From: Fistularia commersonii
Lineage: Eukaryota; Chordata; Actinopteri; Syngnathiformes; Fistulariidae
DNA: 64,000 nt
NCBI GenBank assembly: GCA_037954325.1
Contig: JBBMNZ010000030.1
Location: 9,065,501 to 9,129,500, forward strand
Direction of reading: 5' to 3'
Under the pieces are notes generated by a model, which was not told the origin of the DNA, searched no databases, and saw only the letters and a program-made list of their open reading frames with translations. The translations under genes were made by a program, and so were the position numbers. This document shows, piece by piece, positions 1-13,000 of the stretch; positions within the stretch are counted from its first letter, which is position 1, and every line of letters begins with the position of its first letter.

Positions 1-66
1 TGTTTTTTTTTATCCGAGCAAAGCCGTTGAGGAATAAACCTTTGATTTGCTGATCTGTCCCCTCAG

Positions 67-3000
67 CACGTCCCATGGAGCTGAAAGAGGATCTGCTCCG
101 CTGCACCACCGCCGAGCTGAGCTACGGCCTCTGCTGCTACATCAACGAGGTGAAACGGCCCACCGGAGAGCCCTACTCCCCCGACAGCCTGTTCTACCTC
201 TGCCTCGGCATTCAACAGGCAAGTCACCTTACACCTGCGGATTTGTCACATTTTTTGGAGCACACGCGATACACTGTTGACATTAAACCTACATGTTTTA
301 TTTTATTAATGTATGCACTCCCGCACCCTTAAGTTTCCTTGCGCGTTTTAAATTTTTGCAAATATAGGCAGCTTCAGAATGGCCTTGAAGAACCACAGAC
401 CGTATTTTTAGTGATTGGTGGGGGCCACGCCCATTACCAGATATCCAATGATTGTGGAGTGCCATTTAAAAAAAATTTGGTCACTGGTCAGCTGCGCCAT
501 TGTAATCCCTTACTACCTGTGAAAATGCAAATCTAAAAAGTTCCCCTGGAGGAGGCTGATTCCTGGAACCAAATTGGAGTGGGATAATTCCTTTATCCTG
601 AGAACTTTTCTGTCTCAGAGCAGCTAATGATGAAAATGCATTAAAAGATCAGCATCGTGTCTGTGGAGGTTCTCAGTCATCCAGGTCATGGTGAATTCTT
701 GTGGAAATCTTCTTCCCTTGGCAACCGGACTTGTCTCACCGCTAATGACAACGTGACTCTGTCTGCAGTTCCTGTTTGAGTATGGTCGTGTGGAAAACAT
801 TTTCATGGATCGCTTCTACAGCAAGTTCTCAGTTGAGTTTACCAACATGCTCCGAGGTTTCAAGCCATCCGTCACAGCCAGCGGTGAGTCCCGTGTTTTT
901 TGGTCATGTCATTCACCACCCCTCTTTGCAGCCAATGACATGGCGGGTGTCTCTCCCTCTGCAGGTTACATCCATTCCCGTGTGGAGGAGGAGTTTCTTT
1001 GGGACTGTAAGCAGTTGGGGGCGTATTCCCCCATCGTGCTCCTCAACACCCTGCTTTTCTTCTGTTGCAAATACTTCGGCTTCTCCACAGTGGAACAGCA
1101 TCGCCAGTTGTCCTTCGCCCATGTCATGCGCTGCACCAAAACCAACCCCAATAACACCAAGACCACCTTCTTGCGCTTTTACCCACCTATACCCGTTAAT
1201 GAACCCCAGACAGGTACCAGTTGTACAGGTTTAGCGTCTTGTAACGTTTTGGATATACACAGCGAGTTGCCGTCGTTACTTTTGTCATCGTTTTGCAGAA
1301 GCTGTTCTTCCATTGTTTCCATCAGTCTCCTTTCAGTCTCCTCTGTGTGATTTGGCTAAATGTTTCCCCTCAAGAATTGGCACCAGGCCTTTTTCAGGAG
1401 AGATCAGGCCACAACTGAACTCAAAATAACATAAATTCACATATGGTTGATGCGATATTTTTGTTGGACTCATGGAATTAGATTTTAGGGGCCAAACTGT
1501 TCATTTCAAATTCATTTTGTTTTAAAGAGGTAACCATGACAACCATTTAGATACCTGTCTTGACACAATATAACCACGGGAAAACAAAGATGCTATTATC
1601 TGAAAAAGCCAACGCTTATTAACCTTCTCCAGGCAGATGTTGCAGATTTGCGACAGCCAAATATCAGATTTTTCCTGCAACTACAACTTAATTTGAGCCT
1701 GAGAGGGTTAATGATTTTAATATGTAATCATTATTTAACTGCATCCATTATGTTTATAGTAGTCACAACCTCTTGATAGCTTTGGTGATATTTCACCGGG
1801 CAATTTTATTAGCAAACTATTATTCACGCCATTCAACCTGACATGCCACAGGAATTAATTACAAGAAATAACTGCTAATAATTTCGTGTGTGCGTGTTTA
1901 TGTTTTTAAGAAGATACAGATTCTGTTCCAGCCAAGAAGCGCAAGGAAGAGGAGAGTAAAGAGGAAATCCTGGAAATGATGGAAAACACAGACAACCCTC
2001 TGCGCTGTCCGGTCCGGCTCTATGAGTTCTACCTCTCCAAATGGTACGTATTGTAACTGCTGGCTGTTTTTCAAATGTCATCTCTTTGTCAAATGCGCTC
2101 AATGAATTCCAAAGCTCTGTCCGCATAATCAATTACCACTACGTTGCAATGTAATTATGTATATTACATCTCGGATCTCTGTGGCCAGCAGTAATGCAGA
2201 GAAATTACAATAAAATTAATTATGTGTGTAAAGATGTGTACGTCCACCATTTCCCCGTCCCCAGACATACCTCTGCATTGAACTTTGTGTACTTCAGTTA
2301 ATGCACCAGGCTAACTGGTTATTCCTTTTTCATGCATCTGTATCCTTCAACGTACTCTGTGGAAAGGATGATGCTAATGGCTTAAACCCCAATCGGAGAC
2401 ACTGTTCATATGCACCTTTTCACTTTCATTATTAATAGTCACTTTGAGTTCGCTCGTAGTTCATGGCATCTGAAGCGGAATTTTCTGTCAAAAAGCAATT
2501 CTAAAAAACAAACATTTCCTTCCTAAAGATTCTCCCCCACAAGTTGTTTCAGTTTTTAATCAATACATGTGATGCTTTGCATTCCTTTTACATCATTACT
2601 AACTCAACTGTCGGAGCCCTTTGATTTACACACTAAATCATTCAGCCAACAGATATGATAAGCATGAGTGACAAGAGCAATGCATTTTCAGTGTTGCATC
2701 TCACCAGCTCGCCCACAAAAGCGCTTAATAGACCTCCACAAGCCAGCACACTATCAGTCTGTATTTCCCAACCCAGCACTGTACTCCCGTACTGCGAAGG
2801 TCTGTAAACAGAAGAAAAGCACAGTCAGCCTCATATACCATCTGACACTCAGTAAGTGCATTAGAAAGCAGAAAAGCATCTCTTTACGCATCATACTCTG
2901 GGAAATTACATAAGCCAGGATGTCAACCCTGATATCTCTTAAAAGCCATTCATTCATACATTTTACTCCAGTTGTCATGTCATTGGGTGAGAGGCGTGAT

Positions 3001-3898
3001 TTCAGGTCGCCAGTCAAACACAGGGCTGCATATACACAACCATTCATTCGTCATATCGCGACATAAGCATTCACAAATAATAGTGACATTCAAGCATTCG
3101 CTCTTGCATCCATGCATCAAATAGACATTCAACTCTTCACTTGCCAATGTCTTAGCAATTTTGGGTTTCCAATAAACCTCCTACAAGACTGGTTAACCCG
3201 GAGGAAATGCAAACTCCATGCAGAAATGTGCCCACATTGGAATACAACCAGGGACCTTCTTGCTATTAGGCCAATTGGAAACCTAGGAATAAAAAAAATA
3301 TATATTTTTTTTATTCCTAGATTTTCGTCATAGTGTGTTTTTATTATTGTCTCTGTTTTATTGTCTCGGACTTAGCACAACACTCGGAATAGACTCCGAC
3401 AAAACAAAGTCTCTTGTGGGTGAAAGAACCAGAATTTGAAACAGTCTGGTGCTTCAGTCAAATATCTAAAGATAACAATGAAGGGATTTTGTAATATGTT
3501 GAAAACAGCTTTGAATATCTAATTTGCAGTGTCACTACAATTTTAAATCATTCTAGACCCCATTTAATATGATCTGAGATTTGAAATGTAATCTGTGCTG
3601 TCAGTTGACTCCCGAGAATCTCTCTTATCTTGTTGACGTCAAAAATTGTTTCCCATCCAGCTCTGAGTCGGTCAAGCAGCGCACAAATCTTTTCTACCTT
3701 CAACCAGAACGCTGCTGCATTCCCAACAGTCCGCTGTGGTTCTCGTCCACCCCCCTGGACGACACGACAATGGAGGCCATGCTCACCCGGATCCTCACTG
3801 TTCGAGAGCTGCATCTAAACACAAAGAAAGGTGGAGGGACTGACTCAAGTGATCTGCCATTTGTGCCCGATGAGGAGGATGATGAGGATTCAGAATGA
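67..3898 (+). CDS. ZMYM-family protein, 3' end of upstream paralogue (Crypton-derived C-terminal domain)
   Basis: Five terminal exons can be read: 67-218, 769-883, 965-1213, 1911-2043 and 3661-3898 (TGA at 3896). They encode the conserved C-terminal domain of ZMYM2/3/4 and QRICH1, with motifs such as SLFYLCLGIQQ, EEEFLWDCKQLGA, LLNTLLFFCCKYFGF, TFLRFYPP, CPVRLYEFYLSK and PLWFSSTPLDD, and end in an acidic tail (DEEDDEDSE). In the family this domain descends from a Crypton tyrosine recombinase and lies in nuclear zinc-finger proteins. The first intron begins with GC (GCAAGT at 219) rather than GT. Exon lengths 152, 115 and 249 equal those of the copy at 48.3-50.2 kb, so the two are tandem paralogues. 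The 5' part of this gene lies outside the window. Which ZMYM member it is cannot be settled here; ZMYM4-like is my best guess. Confidence 0.9.
1214..3660. other. Introns of the upstream ZMYM paralogue with a dispersed-repeat remnant
   Basis: Two long introns (1214-1910 and 2044-3660) flank the 1911-2043 exon. The stretch at about 2940-3270 carries degraded pieces of a dispersed fish repeat, recognisable from the phrase around GGAGGAAATGCAAACTCC and several CATTCATTC runs. I see no gene in the remainder; the short ORFs in it lack family signatures. Confidence 0.5.
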
Positions 3899-4035
3899 TG
3901 AGGGACAATGGACTCATGTCATCTTTGATTGGGACAACAGGCCGATGTGTAAATCTTTGTACATTCACTGAAATGTCCGTCTAACAAGGTCCAACAAAAA
4001 CAAATGGACGGAACAAATCACACAGAAAAATAAAC
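3899..4035 (+). terminator. 3' UTR and poly(A) signal of the upstream ZMYM paralogue
   Basis: The stop codon is followed by AT-rich sequence with a canonical AATAAA at 4029-4034, about 130 bases downstream of the stop. It is the first such signal after the terminal exon. Confidence 0.6.
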
Positions 4036-5335
4036 TGGGCTGAACTGCACAGTCAAGACCTGCTAAGCCACCTATTATCCTGAGCTGAAGCTCCTTAAAT
4101 GCACAGTGTTGACGGGACTTGAGGACCAAGATGCTAGACTCAGTTGGGCATCAATACTGTTTACTACTGTTCAGAGCAGAGCTCTGAGCAGAGCTGTCCT
4201 CTGTTTTGTTTGATAAAGGGTTCCCTCTTATTGATGTTGCTACACTCATTTTCTTCTATGTTTCTTTTAATTGCCAGAGCAAATCCAATCTGTTATAAGG
4301 TAAACGTGTTGGAGGGATAGAGGCTCCTATTATGGGAGCGCTGCCATTTCATCTGCCGTTGTTAAGCGCAGTGGTTTCTGGTGTGCAGATTTGAGACCTT
4401 TCTGCGTTGAAAACCCAAATAAACTTGTTTTCCTCAAAAGTTCATTAGGACAAAACACCAAATAAAAGACAAGTAAAAGTTGAACTTTATTGTCCCCGTG
4501 GGGGGCAATTTGTTTTACAGCCAGCAGGGAAACAGTGAAATGTGCACAATCCACAATTTTTCTCTTTTCAAATCCCTCCTTCAGGTTTTTGGAAAGACGT
4601 TCTGGGGAATTTAAGAAAATTGCAACTTCATTTTCAAAACCTTGAAACCAAACGCTCCCTCAAAATCAAACCTGTTACCGTATTCGTCAATAAATAATGT
4701 GTCTTAAAAATTGGCACGGAAATAAACGTGGATCTACACATGCCGTAAATTCTTTGTGTTGCCCAATCATGCTAATCAATTTGAACGGTTAAGTCATGTG
4801 ATTTCCATGGTCAAATTGACTTGGATTTCTTGAATGAGTATTGGACTGTTCCTTTTTTTCTTTCTTTCTCTGTTCGCTTCTGAAACATAAATAGAATCTG
4901 ATTTCTAACAAATGGGAGAAAACAATACTTTGATACAAAAAAAAAATCCATATGTTGCTCCAATCAGTTGGAAAAGGCTATTTCGGGGTGATAAAATTGT
5001 CTTGACTTAATCATGCTGCAATGTTTAAAGGGTTAATTTGGGAATGGTCCAAATAATTTTCTGAACAGTTGACATAACATAACCTTGACACTGATACTAG
5101 GTGTGCAAAGACAATTTTCTCCACATATATTATCCTCTATTCAGTAGGGTATCTGCTAGTAAGGTTCTCCCGAGTATTTTCTATTGTATGTCCTTTTTTT
5201 AATAAAAGTACAAAACATCTCGTGTCCACATTGCTACGGGATGTGGTTGTTGTATAAATGCTCATCTGAGAATGTCCTTTGTTGTGATGGAGACGGTGTC
5301 CCCATGAACCACACGATACTTCCTCTGACCACCCG
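4036..5335. other. Intergenic spacer between the two ZMYM-type genes
   Basis: I see no coding exon. A sequence near 4475-4515 (TTGAACTTTATTGTCCCC and following) looks like a LINE 3' tail. Further AATAAA motifs occur, for example near 4420. The rest is unremarkable AT-rich sequence. Confidence 0.5.
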
Positions 5336-5340
5336 ACTGC

Positions 5341-5557
5341 CCCCGCCCGAGATGCAGCCACGGTTCCCCATTGGCTAGATCTGCTGTCAAGCAATGACAT
5401 CTTGCCCTGGGATTGGATGAACGCGCCGTCCGTCGACACTCACTGGGAACTCTCTATTAACCAACGTCAGGTGGCGTTTTAGACGAAAGAAGATGGCTGC
5501 AAGCTAGTTAGCTCTTGTAACCCTTTCTTGCTTCTGGGTTGGAATTTTTAAGCAAAG
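5341..5557 (+). promoter_or_regulatory. Promoter and 5' UTR exon of the large SET-YR-MYM gene
   Basis: The region is GC-richer than its surroundings. It holds a GC box (CCCCGCCC, 5341-5348), inverted CCAAT boxes (ATTGG at 5370 and 5412), and AAGATGGCTGC near 5490, which resembles the YY1 element often found at TATA-less start sites. A splice donor (AAAG|GTAAAT) follows at 5558, so about 5460-5557 would be a non-coding first exon joined to the exon that holds the start codon near 5968. The exact start site is not visible. Confidence 0.6.
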
Positions 5558-5967
5558 GTAAATTATATTATGTGAAAACTTCTCACGGTCTGTATTCGCA
5601 CCAAAAAAGCCGTAGTACGTCAATGTGTTACTTCCTCATGAAATATTTACAGTACAATTGTAGTGCTAGCATACCGAGTTAGCAAAGCATGTTAGCTTCT
5701 GTTTTTACTTTTGCAACACTCCAGCTGTTTTTCTGTACTTTTGTGTTTCCAGTTTGTTCCTAGTTTCATCTCAGCTTACATGTCATGATACAATGTGCAC
5801 AAAGATAATGCATGACCGGTATTATCCATGCAACCACAGACTATTTTGACACCATGAGTGTTTTTTAGCCACATATGCCTGAATTATATTTCAGAAGTGC
5901 TGCACGTACGGCAAGTTTCTGAAGCCAATATAACTTTTTACCGTATTTCATGTCCTTTGAAGCTGTC

Positions 5968-8900
5968 ATGGAACAGAAAGGGCACCTCAGTCCTGAGCAA
6001 GATGCCTTGGAACACATCACTACTTGTACAGACAAACCCTTTTTGGAAGGAAGGTTTATAAACCCCATCAAAGGTATGTTGTATATTTCCATGACACTGT
6101 ATATTGTTACTGCAGAACCCCAAGGTTGATGGTTACCTCACCTTTTATTAATTTGTGGGAAATCTGAACACAATCTTACTCGCTTCATTTATCTTGCCCA
6201 GTCACACTAGCTATCATACGCACAGTGATTTAGTAACTTGGAAAGGGGACCACCACAGATACCAATAGCATTTCTGAAAAATACAGGCTGATTTAAACGG
6301 GCTCTTGCTGTTCCACTAGAAGCAGTGTGAGCTGATGAAGTTAAATAAAGTTAATCATTAGATCTGATTTTAAATAATGACAGGTAGTAAATGTGCAAAG
6401 TATCTTCTTTTCCTTTCAGCTGCTCCCGTCAGGGGTCGCCACAGCAAATCAACCTCCTCCATCTAACCCTATTCTCTGTATCCTCTTCATGTCCTCTTTC
6501 ACTACATCCATAAATGTTATTTTTGGTCATCCTCTAGACCTCCTGCCTGGCCCTTCCAATCTCAGCATCTTTCCACCAATATTTTCACTATCCCCTCCTT
6601 GTACATGACCAAACCATCTCAGTGTGGCCTTTCTGCCCTTTCTCCAAAACATCAAATATGTACTGTCCCTCTGATTGATGCATTCCTGATCCTATCTATC
6701 CTCATCACTCCCAGAGAGAAATTAAACATCTTCATCTCTGCTACCTTCAGCTCTGTTTCTTGTCTTTTCCTCAGTGCCTCTGTTTCTAACCCATACAGCA
6801 TTGCTAGTCTCACTACTGTTTTGTACATCTTCCTTTTATACTACTCTTTTATCACACATTACCCCTGACACTTCTCCACCCATTCCAACCTGCTTGAACT
6901 TGTCTCTTCACCTCTTTTCCACAGTCTTCATTGCTCTAGACCAGTCCTTCTCCAATAGTGGGGCCCGCCCCCCTGGGGGGGCGAGGTGCGATGCCAGGGG
7001 GAGCGTGTGTGTGACCCTGGGGAACATCCTTTTTTTTTTACCTCACTAGAATGAAGTGTAATAGCACATCCACTACAGTAGTTGGCAGTGGCCCTCTCAC
7101 TGTCACTGTGCGCAAGGAGTATTTGTTCAATGGTGTTCAATGCCTTTGCACCAAGCGGGCATGAAGTGCAGTAAACAAACCCTCAAGAGACATGAAATTT
7201 TTTTCAACAGGGATGAAAAGAAAGGCGGCGAGAGACTAAGATAATGAGACAAAAGAAAGTCACCCGAAAGCTAAGATGAGGAAATATGATGAAGCGTATG
7301 TAGCGCTTGGCTTCACTGTGACTACAATGGGAGATGAGGAAATTTAACACTTCTTTTCTGTTAGACTAAAAACAATAATAATAAAGTTATTCTTTGATAT
7401 AAGTTGAACTATATTTCTTTCTTTTTTGTTTTCTTTAATTTTACTAAGGATATAATTTTATGCAGAGGTGTACTTATAACAACGTTATAGAGATATTATA
7501 TTATTTATAGTCGTGGCGGAGAGTGGGGGGGCGCAAATTGTTTTCTTCTTGCTGGAGGGCGTATCAGAAAATAATTTAGAAGCACTGATCTATACTGTTG
7601 ACCCCAAGTATCTGAAATCTCCAACTTCTTGAACTTCACTCCCTGTAGCCTCACCCTTCCACCCCGGTTCCTCTCATTCATACACATATACTCTATCTTG
7701 CTGCGACTAACTTTCATTCCTCTCCTTTCCAGCGCATACCTCCACCTCTCTAGATTTTCCTCTACTTGTTCTCTGCCCTCACTACAGATCACAATGTCAT
7801 CTGCAAACATCATGGTCCATGGAAATTCTTGTCTAACCTCACCTGTCAGCCTGTCCATCACACTGCAAACAAGAAGGGACTCAGAACTTCTCTGTTACCC
7901 CTACAGAACACCGCGCCACTGTCTCACAGCTAGCATACATGTCCTGCACCAGTCTAACATAATTCTCTCTAACATACTCCAGATTTCCTCATACAATACC
8001 AGAGCTGCTCTCTTGGCACCCTGTTGTATGCCTTTCTCTAGGTCTACAAAAACACAATCCAGCTTCTTCTGGCCTTCTCTGTAATTCTCTATAGCATTCT
8101 TAAAACAAATGCGCATTCTGTGGCATACTGGCGCTCACAAATGCTGACTTCTGCTCTCAGTCTAATTTCCATGACTCTTTCCTATAACTTTATCGTATGG
8201 CTCATCAACTTTATCCCTCTATAGTTGCCGCAATTCTGCACATTCCCCTTACTCTTAAAAATGGGAACCATCACAGTTTGTCTCCATTCTTCAAGCATCT
8301 TCTCACTCTCTTAAGATCCTGTAGAATAATCGAGTCAGAAACTCTACCATTGCCTCTCCTACACACTTCCACAGGTATATCATCAGGGCCAACTGCCTTT
8401 CCACTCCTCATCCTCTTCAATGCCTTCCTGACTTCACTTTTCCTAATCTGCTACTTTGTGGTGTACAATGGTCATCTGTTCTACCATTGCCTCTTTCATT
8501 TTCCACATTCAGTAGCTCTTCAGAATACTCTTTGTATCTTCCCATCACTCTTTTAGCATCTGTCAATATATTTCCCTCTCTGTCCTGAATCAACCGGACC
8601 TGTTGTACATCCTTTCCATCTTTATCTCTCAGTTTCGCCAACCTGTATAGATCATTCTCTCCCTCCTTAATGTCTAACCGAGCATACAGGTCATCGTACG
8701 CCCTTTGTTTTGCCTTTGCTACCTCTATCTTTACCTTACATTGTATCTCCCTGTACGCCTGTCTGTTCTCTTCAGTCCTCTCGGTATCCCACATCTTCTT
8801 TGCTAACCGCTTTCTCTGTATACACTCCTGCACTTCCTCATTCCACCACCAAGTCTCCTTATCTACTTTCCTTCCAGATGACACACCAAGTACTCTCCTA

Positions 8901-10098
8901 CCTGTCTCCCTGCACTAGCTGCAGTTGTCCAATCATCTGGAAGCTCTCCCTGACCACCCAGAGCCTTTCTCAACTCCTCCCTGAAAACCACACAACACTC
9001 CTCCATTTTCAGCTTCCACCACTTTGTCCTCTGCTCTGCCTTTGTCCTCTTGATCTTCCTTGTCACCAGTCATCCTACAAACCAGCATGCTATGCTGTCT
9101 CTCACCTACAACTACTTTGCAGTCACTTATCTCTTTCAGGTTACCTCGGCTATACAAAATGTAGTCTGCCTGGGTGCTCCTATGTCTGCTCCTATAAGTT
9201 ACCCTCTGTTCCTGTCTTTCCTTGAAAAAAGTGTTCACCAAAGCCATTTCTGTGATGCTACTCACAGTTCAAATCTGTGTGTTTTCATCGGCATGTAAGA
9301 AAGCTGTGTGGGTGACGAATAAACAAGAGTTAAAGCTGCTTAGTATTACAGTAGTTGTATTATAATTGAGTCCTGACCCTTTTTTCCAGGGAAGGAAGTG
9401 TTGAGGAGAGAAAGAAACTGCCAGTGTTCTTTCGTCAACAAACTGACTTTTCAACTCTGCTTAATTTGTTGCTCCAACAGGATCAGTCACAAGTCTGCAA
9501 AATGAATCTCTTCATGACAACTTCTCTATACTGTATTGTAATCAAAAAAGAGACATGGTTTAATGATGTTCTTTATACTTAACTTATTCTTCTCTAGAGA
9601 GAGGTGTGATCACTCGGGAAAACATTGAACCATCCTCCTTTGTCGTTGAATATCGGGGAAAGATCATTTCACAAGGAACACCTCAGAGGGACTGTGGTGA
9701 TTCGCTCAATAATTACCTGTATGAGTTTTCATGGAGTGGAGAAAACTGGTGGTAAGTTATTGGCTTTTATTTTACTTTATCATCGAGCCACTTTGTTGAT
9801 TAGCTCTTCTTTTTTTTTCATCCATTATACATGAAGATTATTTTGGGGAAAAAAAAATGAAAACCTGAAAAGGGTTACAATTAATCAATGATATGTTGCT
9901 CGCAGCATTGACGCTTCGACAGATGATGGGACTCTTGGCAGACTGGTGAATGATGACCATCTAAGACCCAACTGTGAAATGAGGAAAATTGTTTGTGAGG
10001 GGAAACCGCACTTGTGCCTGTTCGCTGTCAAAACAATATCTGCGGGCGAGGAGATAACGTACGATTACGGGGCATTGTCCTATCCGTGGCGCTCAAAG
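5968..10098 (+). CDS. SET unit 1 (KMT5A/SETD8-like lysine methyltransferase fold)
   Basis: Exons are 5968-6073, 9598-9751 and 9906-10098. The first encodes MEQKGHLSPEQDALEHI and continues to a phase-1 donor; the next two carry the SET core. Visible motifs are RGVITRENIEPSSFVVEYRG (the G-x-G and EYxG region), CIDAS, GRLVNDDHLRPNCE, PHLCLFAVKTISAGEEITYDYG and a final YPW. Order and spacing match KMT5A, which monomethylates histone H4 K20 in the nucleus. The usual N-H-S core is N-D-D-H here, while the YDYG tyrosines remain, so activity is uncertain. The start is placed at 5968 because unit 2 aligns from the same methionine; its likely acceptor is the AG at 5961-5962. The long first intron holds an RTE LINE with a nested hAT. 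Confidence 0.75.
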
Positions 10099-13000
10099 GT
10101 AAATTTCTTTCCCTTTTTTTCTGTATTTGAATGGATTGTGTTGTCATTAGACACAATTCATTAAAAAAATTGCGTGCATGCGTGCATGCGTGCGTGTGTG
10201 TGTGTGTATAGGTTGGAAATATAGTAGCAGGAGGCATAGTGGTTTCGTAGCACAAAGGGCCCTGGTTTGATTCCAACAGGGAACCTTTTTGTGTGGAATC
10301 TCCATGTTCTCCCTGTGCATGTGGGGAGTTCCTCTGGGATCTCTGGTTTCCTCCCACTGTCCAAAAAACATAGAGCAGGTTAATCGCAAAAAATGGAAAA
10401 ATGTTGTGTGTCTGTATATGTGTCCCTGTGATGGGCTGGTGACCAGTTGAGGTTGTAACCTGCCTCACACCTGATGGCAGCTGGGATAGGCTCCAGCATC
10501 CCCAGCAACCATGAGTAGGAGAAGGGATGGATGGTGGTACAGTGATTAGTGCTTCGTATTTACAGCAGGAAAGTCCCCCATGTTTAGTCTCCATGTTCTA
10601 CCTTTGTCTGTTCAGTTTCCTCCCATAGTCCAAAGACATACAGCAAATTGGTTGGAGACCCTAAATTGCCAAGACGAGTGCATGAGAAAGTGAAAGGATG
10701 TATCGACATGACGTGCTGAATGTCGATCTAGGATGAGCAAATGAGGGAGAGAATGGTTATGTCTATATGACAAGTGAACGAGGGTGAATGTATTTCATAA
10801 ATGTTGGGGTTCATTTTGATGCTTGTTTTCTGTGTGATTTTGGGGTTACTGGGAATGATGTGAGTGTGGTTTGGGGTGTGATGAATTCTGTTGTTTGTTT
10901 TTTTGTTTGTTTGTTTTTTTTTACCTGGAATTGAGTGGGAACAGTAAGTCCCCCCCCTGAGAAGAGAGAAAAAAAACAAAACAAGAAACAAGTGTATGTA
11001 TGTATGTATATGGTTTTGAGATGGCTATTTGGTAGAGTGGTCACTTCTGACAACTGGTACTTCGGATCTTTGGTTACTGAATTGCATTTTTTGTTAGTCG
11101 CTTTGGATAAAAGCATCTGCCAAATGACTGCAATGTAATGTTATATTGTAGGCTTGTGTGGTGGGGTTGTGGGCAACAACAGCTATTGCTCATGAAATAG
11201 ATGTTTTATTGTCACCTGGGTGTTTCCCTGACTAAAATGCGACAGTATGTTGCCCTGTGATCAACTGGTGACTAGTCCAGGGTGAATCACACTCGCTATG
11301 GCCCAGCTCTTGAGTTGAATGTCATTTATCATTTTAAAAATCCAGTGGCTATTTGTAAAAAAAAATTAATATTTTTTTTTACTCAAAGTAATTCATTCAT
11401 TAGTAAGCTATTCGGTATAGTTGAGTAATTCCACCATTACATTTATCAAGAATTCAGGTTTAAAGGCCCGCAAAATAATAAAAATATATAAATAAGCTCT
11501 ATTGTTCTCTACAAGTCAGTTGTCTCATGTTCAATACAAAAGTGAAACTAAAAAATGTTTTTAATTTTAGTTAATTCAGCGTTTTGTGTTTAATGCATTA
11601 AAAACTTCATACTCTCTAAAAGCAATAAGCAATATATATACTTTTTTTTTTTCTTTTCAAAAAAGTTTGTGTCTCTCACACACAGGTTGATCACACTATA
11701 TTTTTATGCCTTTGACGATGGCTCCGTTATTAAATCCTCATTGTTGAAACTTCTGTTTTTTCCTTGACCCCCTCAATGTTCACAGGAATCCAATTATTCA
11801 ATCTGTCCTCCAAAAACGGACCCCTTTCCTACTTCAACTTCGTCGGATGATGGGGTATGTAAGACTGTCTTTCATGTAAGGCTTAATACAGACTGTGAAC
11901 ACATGATTTTCCGGCCACTGCTGCACCCTAATGCAGTGTCAGTTAAATATGCCCCTGTCATACCTAGACTTGGTTTTACAGACACCGACAGTTTTAGCCT
12001 CTGATTGCTTAAAGACAAATAAAACACAGCAGGGAGGTCCCTGGTTCGATCCAGAGGAGTGGCCTTTGCGCGGAGACTATATGTCCGCCACTAAATCAGT
12101 AGTACATTTGTCTACACATTACAACTCTAGGAATTTAAATAGCTGCTCCGTCAAGCATGTTTGCCTAAACCATTTGGACTGTGTTTTGCTGCTAGCTCAT
12201 TCACGTCAATTTGCTCTTATTTCTTTTAAGAGAATACACAACACGACAGGCAAATTTCGAGTCAGTATTTCTGAGTATGGACAGTCAAATAAGGTGACGT
12301 AATAAAAGGAAAGGAAGCATGTCAGTCAAAATATAGAGCAGTTTAATATTTCTAACTTAAGGATTGTTTTCTAAAAAAACGCAGTAATTGTTGTACTAAT
12401 GGGTATATGTAGTGCAGAAGCTTGTTTCATTGTATTTGAGGATAATTGATTGATTTTAGTTATTTATTTTGGTTTGTCCAATAACACTTGTTTGTATTTC
12501 CAGCTTCAGAGCCAGCCGTCTTTCAGCTCTGCAGAATCCTCTTTCGATGATGACGACCTACTAGTCAGTGGACCTGATGACAGCTGCAGTTCTACCAATA
12601 TGGCCAGTGAGATGAAAATGAGGGATGGAACAAAATCGATAGTGCCCAGGTCCTTGCAAGCGAGGTCGAAAACCTGCACAGCACCATTTGATGCTTCATG
12701 CTCACGGCAGGAGGCCCGGGCTGATTCCAGCTCTGAGGCTGACTCGGATGAAGACAGAAGACATAAGGAGGCCAAACAAAAGCATGACGTCTCTCCTAGA
12801 AAAAGTAAAAACTATTGTTATGTTTGTGGGAAAGGACTGACAAAATTGGCTCGTCACCTCTTTAATCATGCTAACGAAGAGCCTGAAATCGCTGAGGCGT
12901 TTTCATTACCAGTAAAGTCTCGAGAAAGAAAAAAGTTACTTGATAATTTGCGGAACAGAGGAAATGCTAAACATAACCAAGAGGTTTTAAAGAGTAATTG

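Noticed and set aside
5858..6061. Plus-strand ORF at 5858 as the coding start of the large gene
   Set aside because: It is in the wrong frame for the SET exon; the frame from ATG 5968 (or 5950) aligns with unit 2 and joins the next exon at phase 1.
7505..8884. Long minus-strand ORFs as host genes
   Set aside because: They are frameshifted pieces of one RTE LINE (FADDIVICSE, KETWWWNEEVQE).
12020..12065. tRNA-like B box (GGTTCGATCC)
   Set aside because: It is part of the dispersed fish repeat also seen at 10.2 kb; no acceptor stem or A box forms around it, so I do not call a tRNA.
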